64,000 nt of DNA from Aquihabitans sp. G128 (GCF_019048865.1 NZ_CP077604.1:4216001-4280000), one strand, 5' to 3'. Counted from the stretch's first letter, positions 33,124 through 43,336 are shown. Numbers and translations: made by a program. The notes: generated by a model not told the origin, from the letters alone.

Positions 33124-35817
33124 CTAGAGACCGAGCTCGGCGGCGCGGCGCAGGGCTTCGCGGCGGTTGTTGACGGCGAGCTTCGTGTAGATGTGCTTGG
33201 TGTGGGTCCGCAACGTGTTCAGCGAGACGTGCAGCTCACGGGCGATCTCGGGGCCGCCCAGCTCGCTCTTGAGCAGCCGGAGCACGTCGAGCTCGCGAGC
33301 GCTGAGGTCCTCGACCAGCCCGGTCGATCGGACGCCCCGGCCCGGTGAGGTGCCCGAGCCTTCGATCGCTGCCAGGGCCCGGTGGGTGAGGGTCGGAGCA
33401 CCGTTCACCGAGGCGAGCTTGCGGAGGAGGCCGACGATGCTCGGGCCGGCGTCGACGAACACCTGGAGCTGGCCCTCGGGTTCGGCGCGGCGTGCTGCGT
33501 CGGCCAGGCTGGCGACGGCGGCCCGGGAGTCGCTGGCGGCGTGCTGCGCCGATGCCAGCAGGGTGAGTGCTTCGATCGCGCTCGCCGTTCGGTGGCCGTC
33601 CTCCGCAGCGGTCAGCAGTCGTCCCAGCAGTTGGGTTGCTCCGGCCAGGATCGTCGGGTCGCCGCTGGCCCGGTGGTGGGCCAGGAGGATCCGGGCCAGG
33701 GTGAGGTGGGCGTACTCGTCGACGTAGGTCGGCTCGTCGTCGATGGAGAGGTGCCTGTCCGTCGCCCATCGCTGGGCAGCTCCCAGGTCGCCTTCGGCCA
33801 GCTGGACCCGCGCCCGGAGGGCGGTGACGGGGCGCACTGGCGGGGAGAAGTCGGTGTCGTAGAGCGGAACCGCCTCCTCGAGGAGGGTGCTTGCCTCGGC
33901 AAACGAGCCCCGGGCGGCGCAGAGGCGGGCGGCGGCGACGCGCCGCCGGTAGGGGTGCTGCGGTAGCCCTGCCGGGTCACCGAAGTCGGCGCTTGCTGCG
34001 AGGTGCTGTGCCGCCCCTTCGAGGTCACCCTGCTCGAGGAGCACCTCGCACAAGCCGACGTGCATGTCGGCGGCCCCGCGGAGGCCCGCGTCCTCGGCGG
34101 TGAGTCGGAGCCCCGCTTCGAGAGTGTGGGCGGCGTCGCCGAGGCGACCCTGAGCCAGCAGGATGTCGGCGAGGGCGATCGAGCACCCGAGCGCATCGGA
34201 CAGGTAGCCCGCGTTGCGCAGGTGTTGGACGGCGTCGCGGTACCTGCGTTCGGCCTCCACCAGATCGCCTCGGGCCCAGAGGGCCAGCCCGATGAGGGCG
34301 TTGGCCGAGCCCCGACGGAGGTGGTCGTCGGGCCCGACGAGGTCGAGGACTCGGGTGGCGTGGGTGATGGTGGCGTCGAGGTCGCCGGTGAGCAGCGCCA
34401 GCCCGGAGCGTTGGACGGCGACCTGGGCGGGGAGGCGCTCGAAGGCCGCGGCGTCGACGACGATCGGTGGGGGAGATGTTCTCGACATCGCTGCCTCCAC
34501 GAGTTGGAGTAAGGCCTCGACGCCGGCGGTCGCTCCGGTGGCCATCCGTGTGCCCACCAGCGTCAGCGCCAGAACGGGCCGATCGGCGTACACGTCGGCG
34601 GGGAGGCGTTCGAGCCAATCCCGAAGGGTGCGCTCCTGGCGGCTCTGCTGCATCGCAGGTGCGGCGACCTCGATGAGCTCGGCCGCCCGCTCGGCATCCC
34701 CACCCTCGAGGGCGTGCACGATGGCCTCGCCGGCCTGTCCGATCCCGTCGTACCAGTCGCTCGCCCGACGGTGGAGCTCGGGGACCCGGTCTGCTTCCTC
34801 GTCGAGGAGGTGGGCTCGGAGGACATCGGCGAAGAGGTGGTGGTAGCGGTACCAGCTGCGCCGGTCGTCGAGCGGGACGACGAAGAGGTTGTCCCGATCG
34901 AGGTGCTCGAGCGTCGTCCGACCGTCGTGGCCGCCGGTCACGGCATCGCAGAGCGGCCCGGTCAGGCGCCCGAGGATCGAGGTCTCGAGCAGGAACGTCC
35001 GGACGCTCGGGCCCTGCCGGTCGAGGACCTCGCCGACGAGGTAGTCGAGGATGAAGCGGTCGTCGCCTGCGAAGTCGGCGATGAACCCGGCGACGTCCGC
35101 TCGCCCCTGCATCGAGAGCGCGGCCAACTGGAGCGCTGCGATCCACCCTTCGGTCCGAGCGCCGAGCCGTTCGACGTCGTCGGTGGTGAGGGTCAGGCCC
35201 ATGGTTTCGGTGAGGTAGGCGGTCGCCTCCTCGCTGGTGAAGCGGAGGTCCGCGGCACGGATCTCGAGGAGATCGCCCTGCGCTCGCAGCGCAGCGAGTG
35301 GCAGCGGTGGGTCGGCACGGGTGGCGATGACGAGCCGGACGTGCGACGGGAGGTGCTCGAGCAGGAAGGCCACCGCCTGGTGGATCTCGGCCGTCTCGAT
35401 GACGTGGTAGTCGTCGAGGACCACTACCAGTTGCTCGCCGGCGGCGTGCAACTCGTTCACGAGCGTCGTCGTGATGGTCTCGATCGAAGCCGACGGGTCT
35501 CGCACCAGGGCTCCCGCTTCGGATGCGAGCCGGTGATCCACGGTCTGGATCGCGGCGATGACGTAGGCCCAGAAGGTCGCCGGATCGTTGTCGCCGCCGT
35601 CGAGGGAGAGCCACGCGGTCGAGGGTCCGAGGGCAAACCACTCTGCGACCAGCGTGGTCTTGCCGAATCCTGCCGCAGCCGAGACGAGGGTGAGTCCGGG
35701 CTGACCCCGACGCTCCATCTGCGTGCGAAGTCGTGCTCGGGGAACGAGGTCCGGGCGGAGAGGGGCGTGCAGCTTCGTGGCCAGCAACAGTGGGCCGGTG
35801 GCGGCCTGGTCGGTCAC
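33124..35817 (-). CDS. MalT-type LuxR (LAL-like) ATP-binding regulator (module 2)
   Basis: The 897-residue protein has Walker A SAAAGFGKTT (46-55), a Walker B-like VVVLDDYHV, the GARTEGWIAALQLAALSM segment, a long TPR-like helical region and a C-terminal LuxR HTH (LSARELDVLRLL, then LHVSLNTLRTHTKHIYTKL). Such proteins bind ATP and an inducer, then activate transcription. GTG 35817 gives VTDQAATGPLLLATKLHAP, the usual opening, with GAAGG upstream. The long N-terminal extension in the same frame has no family features. It lies upstream of, and co-directional with, ABC module 2. Confidence 0.85.
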   Translation of the reverse strand: MTDQAATGPLLLATKLHAPLRPDLVPRARLRTQMERRGQPGLTLVSAAAGFGKTTLVAEWFALGPSTAWLSLDGGDNDPATFWAYVIAAIQTVDHRLASEAGALVRDPSASIETITTTLVNELHAAGEQLVVVLDDYHVIETAEIHQAVAFLLEHLPSHVRLVIATRADPPLPLAALRAQGDLLEIRAADLRFTSEEATAYLTETMGLTLTTDDVERLGARTEGWIAALQLAALSMQGRADVAGFIADFAGDDRFILDYLVGEVLDRQGPSVRTFLLETSILGRLTGPLCDAVTGGHDGRTTLEHLDRDNLFVVPLDDRRSWYRYHHLFADVLRAHLLDEEADRVPELHRRASDWYDGIGQAGEAIVHALEGGDAERAAELIEVAAPAMQQSRQERTLRDWLERLPADVYADRPVLALTLVGTRMATGATAGVEALLQLVEAAMSRTSPPPIVVDAAAFERLPAQVAVQRSGLALLTGDLDATITHATRVLDLVGPDDHLRRGSANALIGLALWARGDLVEAERRYRDAVQHLRNAGYLSDALGCSIALADILLAQGRLGDAAHTLEAGLRLTAEDAGLRGAADMHVGLCEVLLEQGDLEGAAQHLAASADFGDPAGLPQHPYRRRVAAARLCAARGSFAEASTLLEEAVPLYDTDFSPPVRPVTALRARVQLAEGDLGAAQRWATDRHLSIDDEPTYVDEYAHLTLARILLAHHRASGDPTILAGATQLLGRLLTAAEDGHRTASAIEALTLLASAQHAASDSRAAVASLADAARRAEPEGQLQVFVDAGPSIVGLLRKLASVNGAPTLTHRALAAIEGSGTSPGRGVRSTGLVEDLSARELDVLRLLKSELGGPEIARELHVSLNTLRTHTKHIYTKLAVNNRREALRRAAELGL

Positions 35818-36005
35818 GTCGGTGCCTTCGCCGTCGGTGCGCTGGGCCTCTGAGTGGTCCCAGCCATGAGCTTCGTCGTCATCGCACGGTCCCCTCTCGT
35901 GATCCGCCCGGACAGATGTGTACTGCGTCGGACCCCTTCGGGCACCGCTCGTGCTCGAAGTGCCCCGAGGAGCGTGAGCCTCGAGGACCTGTGGGACGAT
36001 GCCCC

Positions 36006-36962
36006 ATGACAACCAGGGCTGGGCGCATCGCGAGATCGGGTCCACGCCTGGCCGGCGGTCTGGCGGTGGCGGGGCTGGTGGTGAGCTTCTCGCTCAGCTC
36101 GACGTTGGTGAAGCGGGCCGAGACCCCAGGGGTGCTGGTCGCCTTCTGGCGGCTCGCCATCGTGTCGCTGGTCTGGAACCTCTGCCTCCTGGCCACCGGT
36201 CGACGCGTCACGGTGCGAGACGTAAAGCAGGCGCTCGTTCCCGGTGTGCTGTTCGGGCTAAACCTGGCGTTCTTCTTCGTCGGAGCGACGAACAACAGCG
36301 TGGCCAACGCCGCGCTCATCGGCTCCCTGGCACCACTGCTGATCGTTCCCCTCGGAGCCCGTCTCTTCGGCGAGCACCTCGACCGGCGGGCGCTGGGATT
36401 CGCAGCGATCGCGTTCATCGGGCTCGGCGTGGTCTTGTTCAGTGCGCCGGCGAGTGGCGACGCATCGCTGCTCGGCAACACCCTCGGGCTGGGGGCGATG
36501 CTGCTGTGGACCGGCTACGTCGTCTCGACCCGGCGCCGCCGCGGGGACATGGATGTCGCCAAGTTCATGGCGACGGTGAGCCCCATCGCCACGTTCGCCG
36601 TCTTACCCCTGGCGATCGGCCACGGCGGCCTCCTCACGATGAGCCGCACCGGTTGGGGCTACACGTTGATCCTGGCGTTCCTGGTCGGCATCGCCGGTCA
36701 CGGGCTGATGGTGTTCGCCCAGTCCACCATCGCCATCGGGACCATCGGCATCGCCCAGGTGGTCCAGCCGGGATTGGCTGTCGTGTGGTCGTTCCTGTTG
36801 CTGAGCGAGCAGGTCCGCGGTTGGCAGGTGGTCGGCATCACGATGGCGACCGGTGGGCTCGCTGCATACCTCGTGCAGAACCGACAAGGCGAGGCCGATC
36901 GGCAAGCGGCCGTGCGGTCGCCCTCGGATCCTGCGGGTCCGGCTTCGCCGCAGCGCGCCTGA
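36006..36962 (+). CDS. EamA/DMT-family transporter
   Basis: The 318-residue protein has about ten membrane segments forming two EamA repeats. The first includes ETPGVLVAFWRLA and ATNNSVANAALIGSLAPLL, and the second GIAQVVQPGLAVVWSFLLL. DMT transporters export metabolites or amino acids; the substrate cannot be told. The start has no strong ribosome site but fits the family N terminus. It is convergent with the SARP/AfsR-like gene, the stops being 3 bases apart. Confidence 0.82.
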   Translation: MTTRAGRIARSGPRLAGGLAVAGLVVSFSLSSTLVKRAETPGVLVAFWRLAIVSLVWNLCLLATGRRVTVRDVKQALVPGVLFGLNLAFFFVGATNNSVANAALIGSLAPLLIVPLGARLFGEHLDRRALGFAAIAFIGLGVVLFSAPASGDASLLGNTLGLGAMLLWTGYVVSTRRRRGDMDVAKFMATVSPIATFAVLPLAIGHGGLLTMSRTGWGYTLILAFLVGIAGHGLMVFAQSTIAIGTIGIAQVVQPGLAVVWSFLLLSEQVRGWQVVGITMATGGLAAYLVQNRQGEADRQAAVRSPSDPAGPASPQRA

Positions 36963-36964
36963 CG

Positions 36965-39900
36965 TCAGCAGCGGGGGCGCACCCAGTGGGCGTCGACGCG
37001 ATCGTGTTCGCTTATGAAGGCCGAGGTCGCGACAAGGCGGTCGTCGGCCTGCTGGCAGAGGAGTCGCGCCTCGGTCGCCCGACCCGCTGTGGCGGCGATC
37101 CGGGCGAGCGCGTCGAGGGCGAACACCTCGACGTGGGCGGCATCGTCGGTGCGGGCTCCGTCGAGGAGGGCGAGGAGGCGATCCGGTGCACCGCCGTCGC
37201 CGTCAGCGCTGTCCATGGCGGCCAACAGGCATTCGCCGAGCGCCGCCTGCTCGCCGCCGCCGGCCGCTCGGTGCCACGACGCTGCTGCTTCGAGCGCGGT
37301 GCGGGCTTCGTCATCCCGACCGAGGCCGCGCAAGATTCGTCCGAGGTGGATTCGTGCCAGTGCGGCAAGGCGCACGTCTCCGATGGTCTCGGCCCGCTCG
37401 ATGGCCGACTGCAGGGTGGTGGCGGCGGTCAGCCGGTCGCCGGCCTGCGCGTGGGCTCGTCCCAGGCTGGACAACTGGTACGCCTCGGTCTGGAGGAAAC
37501 CCAATCGCCGTGAGGTGTCCGAAGCCTGTCGCAGGTGGGTGACGGCGTCATCGAAGCGGTGTTGGGTGCGAGCGAGTTCGCCGAGCACGGTTTTGCCTCG
37601 GACGTGGAGCCACGGGTCTTGGACCTGACCCAGCCAGTGCTCGACCTCCCGGCACGCCTCCTCGCTCCGGACCGGATCACCCTCGCTCAGTGCCGCTCGG
37701 GCGGCAAAGAGCCAGGTGGCTGCGAGGTCCCAGGGACGGTCGCAGCCCTCGTAGAGCGAGACGCTTCGGTCGGTGAGGGCGAGGGCCCGGCGGAACTCGC
37801 CTCGGTGGGAGACCACGTAGGCGAGGTAGTAGGCGCACTGGGCCTGCAGGTCGATGTCACCTGCCGATGTCGCGATGTCGTCCACCTGTGCGAGGTGGTC
37901 CGTGGCGAGGTCGAGATGGCCGGTCGACGCCTCGATCCATGCGGCGAGCAGGAGCGCGCTCGCCTCCTGGACGGCCGGCGCAGCGTCACCGACAGCGGCT
38001 CGGGCGGACAGGAGCCGCTCGGCCCCTCGGCTGTCGCCGAGCACGATCCACGCCCAGCCGAACCCGACGGCGACGTCGAGCGCGAGTTGCGGATCGTGTT
38101 CGCATCCCCAGGCGAGTGCAACGTCGATGTTGGCTCGTTCTCCCCGGGCGAAGGCCACGTGCTCGGCCTGATCACCACTCCGCACGCCGGGGGTGGAGGT
38201 TCCGGCGGCCTTCGCGTACCACTCGGCGTGCGCTGCTCGAGCGAGGCGGGTGAGACCTGCGTCCTCGAGAGCTTCGAGCGCGAAGGCACCGATGCTGTCG
38301 AGCAGCCGGTAGCGGATGGTCCCGCCGGCGTCCTCGTCGACGATCAGCAGCGATCTGCTGGCGAGACGCCCGAGCACGTCGATCGCCGTGGACATCGGAA
38401 CGTCGAGGGCGGCGAGCACGGACTCGACCGCAGGCAGGGGAGCGCTACCGGCGAAGGTGGCCAGCGCCCACAGGCCACGCTGATCGTCCGGGAAGAGCAG
38501 GTCGTAGCTCCAGGCGATGGTCGCCCGGAGGGCTCGGCGTCGCTCCGGGCGGTGGCCGCTCGGATCGCTGAGCACGTCGAACCTGCGGTCGAGCCGAGTG
38601 GTTATCTCTTCGACGGACAGGGTCTTCGTCCTGGCGGCGGCCAACTCGATCGCCAATGGAAGACCATCGAGCGCCAGACACAGACCTCGGACGGCCGCAC
38701 GGTCCGGTAGCGACCCTCGCTGCTGGCGCTGGGCCATCGACCGACGGTCGAACAACGTGACGGCGTCGTAGGGCGGGAGCGGGGAGAGCTCGTAGAGGAC
38801 CTCGCCGTCGACGTCGAGGGGGACCTGGCTGGTACAGAGGATCCGCAGGGCAGGAGCGGCGTCGAGCAGCCGGACGGCAAGCGCTCCGGCAGTGGCGGCG
38901 ACGTGCTCGCAGTTGTCGAGGATCAGCAGGGCAGGCTCGCTCTTGAGCCGTTCGATCATTGCGTCCTCGCTGCCCACGCCGAGGGTCGAGGTCAGCACAT
39001 CGACCACGTCGGCAGGTCCTCTGGCGGCTTCGAGGCGAGCGAGCCACGTTGCCCCGACGTGGGCCCCTCCTGTTGCGTCGAGCGATCGTCCGGTTGCGAT
39101 GGCCAACGCCGTCTTTCCGACGCCGCCAGCCCCGAGGATCTCGACCAGGCGCCCGGTCGCGACGAGGCCGGCGACGGCGGCGATGTCGCCGGCACGTCCG
39201 ATCAGGTCGATCGGCAGCGAGGGAAGGTTGCCTGGCGGCCGGAGCGTATTGAGCCCTCGCGCCGCGAAGTCGGGCAGGCCGAGGAGCGGATCTTGGTCGA
39301 GGATCTGCCGTTCCAGCTGTTGCAGCTCACGGCCGGGATCGAGGCCGAGGTCGTCGGCGAGTGCGATGCGGATCCGTTGGAACGCAGCCAGCGCATCGGC
39401 CTGTCGTCCGCCTCGGTACAGGGCGATCATCAGCAGCGCCCACAAGGCCTCCCGAAGGGGATGGTCGGTGATCAGGGCCTCCAACTCTCCGACCGCATCG
39501 CCCGGGGTCCCCAGCTCGATTCGGGCCCCCAGGTGGCCCTCGAGGAGGTCGAGGCGTGCGTCCCCGAGGCGAGCGCGGTGCGGGACGATCCAGTCGCCAT
39601 CACCGCCCCCCGAGAGGATCTCGCCATCGAACATCGCCAGCGCCGCGGTGCACGTCTCCAACGCTGAGCCTGGATCTCCCGCTCCTCGGAACACCGACGC
39701 TCGATCCACGAGACGGAGCACCTCGAGCGCATCGACCGCGCCGGGTTCGACGTTGAGGGTGTAGCCGACGCTGGTCCCGGTGACCAGGCCCGGGTCACCC
39801 AGGGACCGCCGGAGCCGAGACACCTTCGTCTGCAACGTGTTGCGGGCCGTCCCGATGGCCGCATCCGTCCACAGGTCCTCGATCAGCCGGTCGGTCCGAA

Positions 39901-40021
39901 CCAGTGCGCCCGCTTCGAGGGCCAAGCGGACCAAGACCTCGGCGGTCTTGCCAGCCCGGACCGGCACCCGCTCACCGTCGCGCTGGATCTCGACCGCATG
40001 GAGCACCGAGACCGCGATCAC
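36965..40021 (-). CDS. AfsR/SARP-type regulator with BTAD, ATPase and TPR domains
   Basis: The 1,018-residue protein has an OmpR-like winged helix (about 5-92), a BTAD domain (96-241), a STAND/NB-ARC-like ATPase with Walker A GAGGVGKT (297-304) and LLILDNCEHV, and a long TPR-like C terminus. AfsR/SARP proteins activate neighbouring genes, often for secondary metabolism or export. The divergent genes at 40088-43336, ending in an MMPL exporter, are its likely targets. The domain set is complete, with no visible defect. Confidence 0.87.
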   Translation of the reverse strand: MIAVSVLHAVEIQRDGERVPVRAGKTAEVLVRLALEAGALVRTDRLIEDLWTDAAIGTARNTLQTKVSRLRRSLGDPGLVTGTSVGYTLNVEPGAVDALEVLRLVDRASVFRGAGDPGSALETCTAALAMFDGEILSGGGDGDWIVPHRARLGDARLDLLEGHLGARIELGTPGDAVGELEALITDHPLREALWALLMIALYRGGRQADALAAFQRIRIALADDLGLDPGRELQQLERQILDQDPLLGLPDFAARGLNTLRPPGNLPSLPIDLIGRAGDIAAVAGLVATGRLVEILGAGGVGKTALAIATGRSLDATGGAHVGATWLARLEAARGPADVVDVLTSTLGVGSEDAMIERLKSEPALLILDNCEHVAATAGALAVRLLDAAPALRILCTSQVPLDVDGEVLYELSPLPPYDAVTLFDRRSMAQRQQRGSLPDRAAVRGLCLALDGLPLAIELAAARTKTLSVEEITTRLDRRFDVLSDPSGHRPERRRALRATIAWSYDLLFPDDQRGLWALATFAGSAPLPAVESVLAALDVPMSTAIDVLGRLASRSLLIVDEDAGGTIRYRLLDSIGAFALEALEDAGLTRLARAAHAEWYAKAAGTSTPGVRSGDQAEHVAFARGERANIDVALAWGCEHDPQLALDVAVGFGWAWIVLGDSRGAERLLSARAAVGDAAPAVQEASALLLAAWIEASTGHLDLATDHLAQVDDIATSAGDIDLQAQCAYYLAYVVSHRGEFRRALALTDRSVSLYEGCDRPWDLAATWLFAARAALSEGDPVRSEEACREVEHWLGQVQDPWLHVRGKTVLGELARTQHRFDDAVTHLRQASDTSRRLGFLQTEAYQLSSLGRAHAQAGDRLTAATTLQSAIERAETIGDVRLAALARIHLGRILRGLGRDDEARTALEAAASWHRAAGGGEQAALGECLLAAMDSADGDGGAPDRLLALLDGARTDDAAHVEVFALDALARIAATAGRATEARLLCQQADDRLVATSAFISEHDRVDAHWVRPRC

Positions 40022-40087
40022 CGCCGGAGGCTACGCCTCGGATCGCCGTGTCAGCCCCGTGTCAGGGCCTCCACACACCCTGGACCT

Positions 40088-40438
40088 GTGCCCGCCGACC
40101 CCGACAACATGATCCACGAACTAGCGGTCGGCGGCCCGGCCGTCGTGGCAAGGATCGTCGGGCGGGCCCGGAGGAGCGACGACGTAACCGCCGTCGTCGC
40201 TGCGGCCGTGTTCCAGCCGGGTGGCGATCCGGCGCTGATGGATCGAGCAGCAGCACTGGCGGTGTCGACGCGAGACCGACAGCTCGTGTCGATCGCGTTG
40301 GCCCACCTCGACGGCGACGTCGACCGCGTCGACGACATGGCACGCGACCACCTCGTCGACCATCCCGACAGCGTCCTCGTCGCCTGGATCGCCGCCGCGA
40401 GCAGACAAGCCGACCCGACCCGAGAGGATCCCCGATGA
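40088..40438 (+). CDS. small helical protein of unknown function
   Basis: The 116-residue soluble protein (VPADPDNMIHELAVGG opening) is acidic and helical with a repeated short-helix character (DRAAALAVSTRDRQLVSIALAHLDGD) that recalls a TPR-like fold. GTG 40088 or ATG 40109 could start it; neither has a clear ribosome site. Its stop overlaps the next gene by ATGA. Divergence from the SARP/AfsR-like gene suggests co-regulation. I do not recognise the family. Confidence 0.6.
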   Translation: MPADPDNMIHELAVGGPAVVARIVGRARRSDDVTAVVAAAVFQPGGDPALMDRAAALAVSTRDRQLVSIALAHLDGDVDRVDDMARDHLVDHPDSVLVAWIAAASRQADPTREDPR

Positions 40439-41031
40439 CCACCATCCGAGACGCCAGCTCACGCCACGGCCAAGCGCCCAGCGGTCCGAGGACCACGACC
40501 TTCCGTCGACCCTGGTTCCGGTGGTTGCTCACCGCCGCCGCCTTCCCGCCGGCCGGGTACGTCGCGCACATCGTCGCCGGTCGCGTCGAAGCCGTGCCGC
40601 CTGCGCTGCTCGCCGGCATGATCGCCGGGGGAGGGATCGGCGCCGCGCAGTGGGCGTTGCTCCGGCACCGAGGCATCGGGCCAGCGTGGATACCTGCCAC
40701 CGCCATCGGACTCGCCGGTGGCGTCGCCGCAGGTGCCGCCCTCGTCTCCTACCGGACCGACATCAGCTCGCTCGCCCTCATGGGCGCCGTCTCCGGACTC
40801 GGCATCGGCATCGCCCAGGCGCCGCTCCTCCGCAGCCCAGTCAGCCGGGCACTGGGCTGGGCGCTGGCCACCGCCGGCCTCTGGGCCTTGGGCTGGACCA
40901 TCACCACGGCGGCGGGGATCGACGTCGACGAGCAGTGGGTCGTCTTCGGCAGCTCTGGATGCCTCGCCATCACCCTCATCCAGAGCACCTTCATCGACGC
41001 CGTGGTGCCGGCCCGAGCAGACGAACCGTGA
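40435..41031 (+). CDS. polytopic membrane protein with Gly-rich helix repeats
   Basis: The 198-residue protein has about five membrane segments with repeated glycine-rich helices (MIAGGGIGAAQWALLRHRG, ATAIGLAGGVAAGAAL, AVSGLGIGIAQAPLL). The GxGIGxAQ repeat resembles a recurring pattern in actinobacterial membrane proteins of unknown role. It overlaps its neighbours by ATGA and GTGA. It may assist the MMPL exporter encoded downstream, which is inference. Confidence 0.62.
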   Translation: MTTIRDASSRHGQAPSGPRTTTFRRPWFRWLLTAAAFPPAGYVAHIVAGRVEAVPPALLAGMIAGGGIGAAQWALLRHRGIGPAWIPATAIGLAGGVAAGAALVSYRTDISSLALMGAVSGLGIGIAQAPLLRSPVSRALGWALATAGLWALGWTITTAAGIDVDEQWVVFGSSGCLAITLIQSTFIDAVVPARADEP

Positions 41032-41207
41032 CCCCGCCCCACGAGCGACCCCCGGCCGGCCGCGTCCGATCGCACTACCCGTCCCAGCGACCCGTCCACG
41101 ATCTCGATCACGAACCAGAAGGTGAACCCATGAAGGATCCACGCAACTCGCCGGCTCGCCGGCGCACCACCGCACCCCGATCTGCCCGATCGGTGGTGTC
41201 GCGATGA
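41028..41207 (+). CDS. short coupled frame before the MMPL gene
   Basis: A 59-residue frame starts at GTG 41028, overlaps the previous stop by four bases and overlaps the MMPL start by ATGA. The product is basic and Pro/Arg-rich without membrane segments. A shorter start at ATG 41130 has GAAGGTGA upstream. It could be a genuine peptide or a coupling frame. Confidence 0.35.
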   Translation: MTPPHERPPAGRVRSHYPSQRPVHDLDHEPEGEPMKDPRNSPARRRTTAPRSARSVVSR

Positions 41208-43336
41208 GAAGGCTCGGCCACCTCGTCGTCCGGCGGCGGCGAACGGTCATCACGCTCTGGATCCTGCTCCTCATCGCAACAGCAACGATCGGCAGCTCCG
41301 CGTTCTCGGTCCTCTCGACCGACTTCGGCGCCGGCACCAGCACCGAGTCCGGCCGGGTCGCCGAACGACTTCACGACCTCGACGAGACCGGCGGCCAGCT
41401 GGCCATCATCGCCGACGACATCGACCTCGACGACGCCGCAACCCAGCGCCGCATCACCTCAGGAATCGAACCCATCGCCGCCCTAGACGGCGTCCTCGAC
41501 GTCGCCGACCCCTGGTCGACACAGGCCGATGCCCTGAAGGCAACCGACGGGCGAGCAGCACTCGTCGTGGTGACCCTCGCCGGTGACCTCGACGAAGATG
41601 CCGAGCTCGCTGTGGCCCAGGAGGTCCAAGACCTCGCCCACGACCTCGACGCCCCCGACGTGCTCGTCGGCGGGAACGTCCTGGTGAGCGAAACGTTCGC
41701 CACCGCGTCGGAGAGCGACCTCCTCCGAGGCGAAGCGATCGCACTCCCCATCGCCATTGTCGTCATGGTGCTCCTGCTCGGCGGACTGGCCGCCGGCCTC
41801 CTCCCGCTCCTCGTCGCGCTCGGCGGCGTGCTGACGACCCTTGCCGTGCTCGTGGCCGCCACCGTGTTCGGCGACGTCTCGATCTTCTCGGTCAACGTCG
41901 TCAACATGCTCGGCATCGGCCTCGGGATCGACTACGGGCTCCTCATGGTCAACCGCTTCCGAGAGGAACGCGGCCGGGGCCTCGAGCTCCACGACGCCGT
42001 CGCCGCAACCGTGGCCTCGGCCGGCACGACCGTCGTCTTCTCGGCGCTCACCGTCGCCGTCGCCATGTCCGGCCTATTCGTGTTCGGCGTGCCGCTGCTC
42101 ACCTCGTTCGGCATCGCCGGACTGTCCGTGGTGCTCCTGTGCATGGCCGCTGCGGTGACACTGCTCCCTGCCACGCTGGCAGCGGTGGGCGGACGCATCT
42201 CACCCGTCGCCGTTGTGGCCGACGACGGAGGCCGTTTCTACCGGCTCACCCGCTGGGTCCAGAACCGACCCGTGCTCGTGGCCGGCGCAGCCGCACTCCT
42301 GCTGGTCCTGCTCGGCACCCCCTTCCTCGGAGCCCGCTTCGAGGCCGGCGACGCCCGCACCCTGCCCCGCTCCTCCGAGGTCCGTGCCACCGCGCTCGCC
42401 CTCGCCGAACGGTTCCCCGCACGCGGCACCGACCCCGTCACCGTCGTCGCTGCAGCAGACGCATCCGATCCGGACCTCACCACCTGGCTGGAGGACGTGT
42501 CCACGTCCGACGGCGTGCTCGGCGCCTCGATCCGTCCCGGGACCCCAGCGGGCCTCACCGTCGTGGACCTGGTGCCCGCCGGAACCTCGCAAGGCGCCGC
42601 AGCCACGGCACTCGTCGAGCGGGTACGCAGCGCAGACCTCACCTTCGACGCCGAGGTCGGCGGACCAGCTGCAGAGCTCACCGACGTGAAGGATCGGCTC
42701 ACCGCCCGACTCCCGGTGGCAGGAACGATCGTGGCCATCGCCACCCTCGTCCTGCTCTTCATGATGACCGGCTCGATCATCGTCCCGATCAAAGCCGTGG
42801 CCATGAACATCCTCAGCCTCGGCGCCAGCTTCGGCGCCCTCGTCTGGATCTTCCAGGACGGACACCTCTCTGGCGCCCTGGGCTTCGAGTCCGTCGGCGC
42901 CCTCGACCTGTGGATGCCCGTGCTCATCCTGATCTTCGCCTTCGGCCTCTCCATGGACTACGAGGTCTTCCTCCTGTCCCGCATCAAGGAGGTCCACGAC
43001 CAGACCGGCGACAACGACCTCGCCGTCGCCGTCGGCCTCCAGCGCTCCGGCAAGATCATCACCTCAGCAGCCGCCCTCATCGTGGTGGTCTTCGCCGGCT
43101 TCGCCGCCGGCGAGGTGCTCGCGATCAAGCAGCTCGGCGTCGGCCTGGCCATCGCCGTCATCATCGACGCCACCCTCGTCCGCACCCTCCTGGTCCCGGC
43201 CACCATGAAGCTCCTCGGCGAACGCAACTGGTGGGCTCCAGCCCCCCTGCGCCGCTTCCACGACCGCTACGGGCTCCACGAGGCCCCGTCGGCACCGACG
43301 ACAGAGGTCGTGCCTGCGGTGCCCGTTCCTGTGTGA
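41204..43336 (+). CDS. MMPL-family RND exporter
   Basis: The 710-residue protein has two halves, each with an extracytoplasmic domain and a bundle of about six membrane helices. MMPL signatures are NMLGIGLGIDYGLLMVNRFREE in the first half (conserved core GLGIDYGL) and FGLSMDYEVFLLSRIKE in the second. MMPL proteins move lipids or hydrophobic drugs using the proton gradient. The length is that of the shorter, drug-type members. It closes a unit probably controlled by the divergent SARP/AfsR-like regulator. Confidence 0.88.
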   Translation: MRRLGHLVVRRRRTVITLWILLLIATATIGSSAFSVLSTDFGAGTSTESGRVAERLHDLDETGGQLAIIADDIDLDDAATQRRITSGIEPIAALDGVLDVADPWSTQADALKATDGRAALVVVTLAGDLDEDAELAVAQEVQDLAHDLDAPDVLVGGNVLVSETFATASESDLLRGEAIALPIAIVVMVLLLGGLAAGLLPLLVALGGVLTTLAVLVAATVFGDVSIFSVNVVNMLGIGLGIDYGLLMVNRFREERGRGLELHDAVAATVASAGTTVVFSALTVAVAMSGLFVFGVPLLTSFGIAGLSVVLLCMAAAVTLLPATLAAVGGRISPVAVVADDGGRFYRLTRWVQNRPVLVAGAAALLLVLLGTPFLGARFEAGDARTLPRSSEVRATALALAERFPARGTDPVTVVAAADASDPDLTTWLEDVSTSDGVLGASIRPGTPAGLTVVDLVPAGTSQGAAATALVERVRSADLTFDAEVGGPAAELTDVKDRLTARLPVAGTIVAIATLVLLFMMTGSIIVPIKAVAMNILSLGASFGALVWIFQDGHLSGALGFESVGALDLWMPVLILIFAFGLSMDYEVFLLSRIKEVHDQTGDNDLAVAVGLQRSGKIITSAAALIVVVFAGFAAGEVLAIKQLGVGLAIAVIIDATLVRTLLVPATMKLLGERNWWAPAPLRRFHDRYGLHEAPSAPTTEVVPAVPVPV

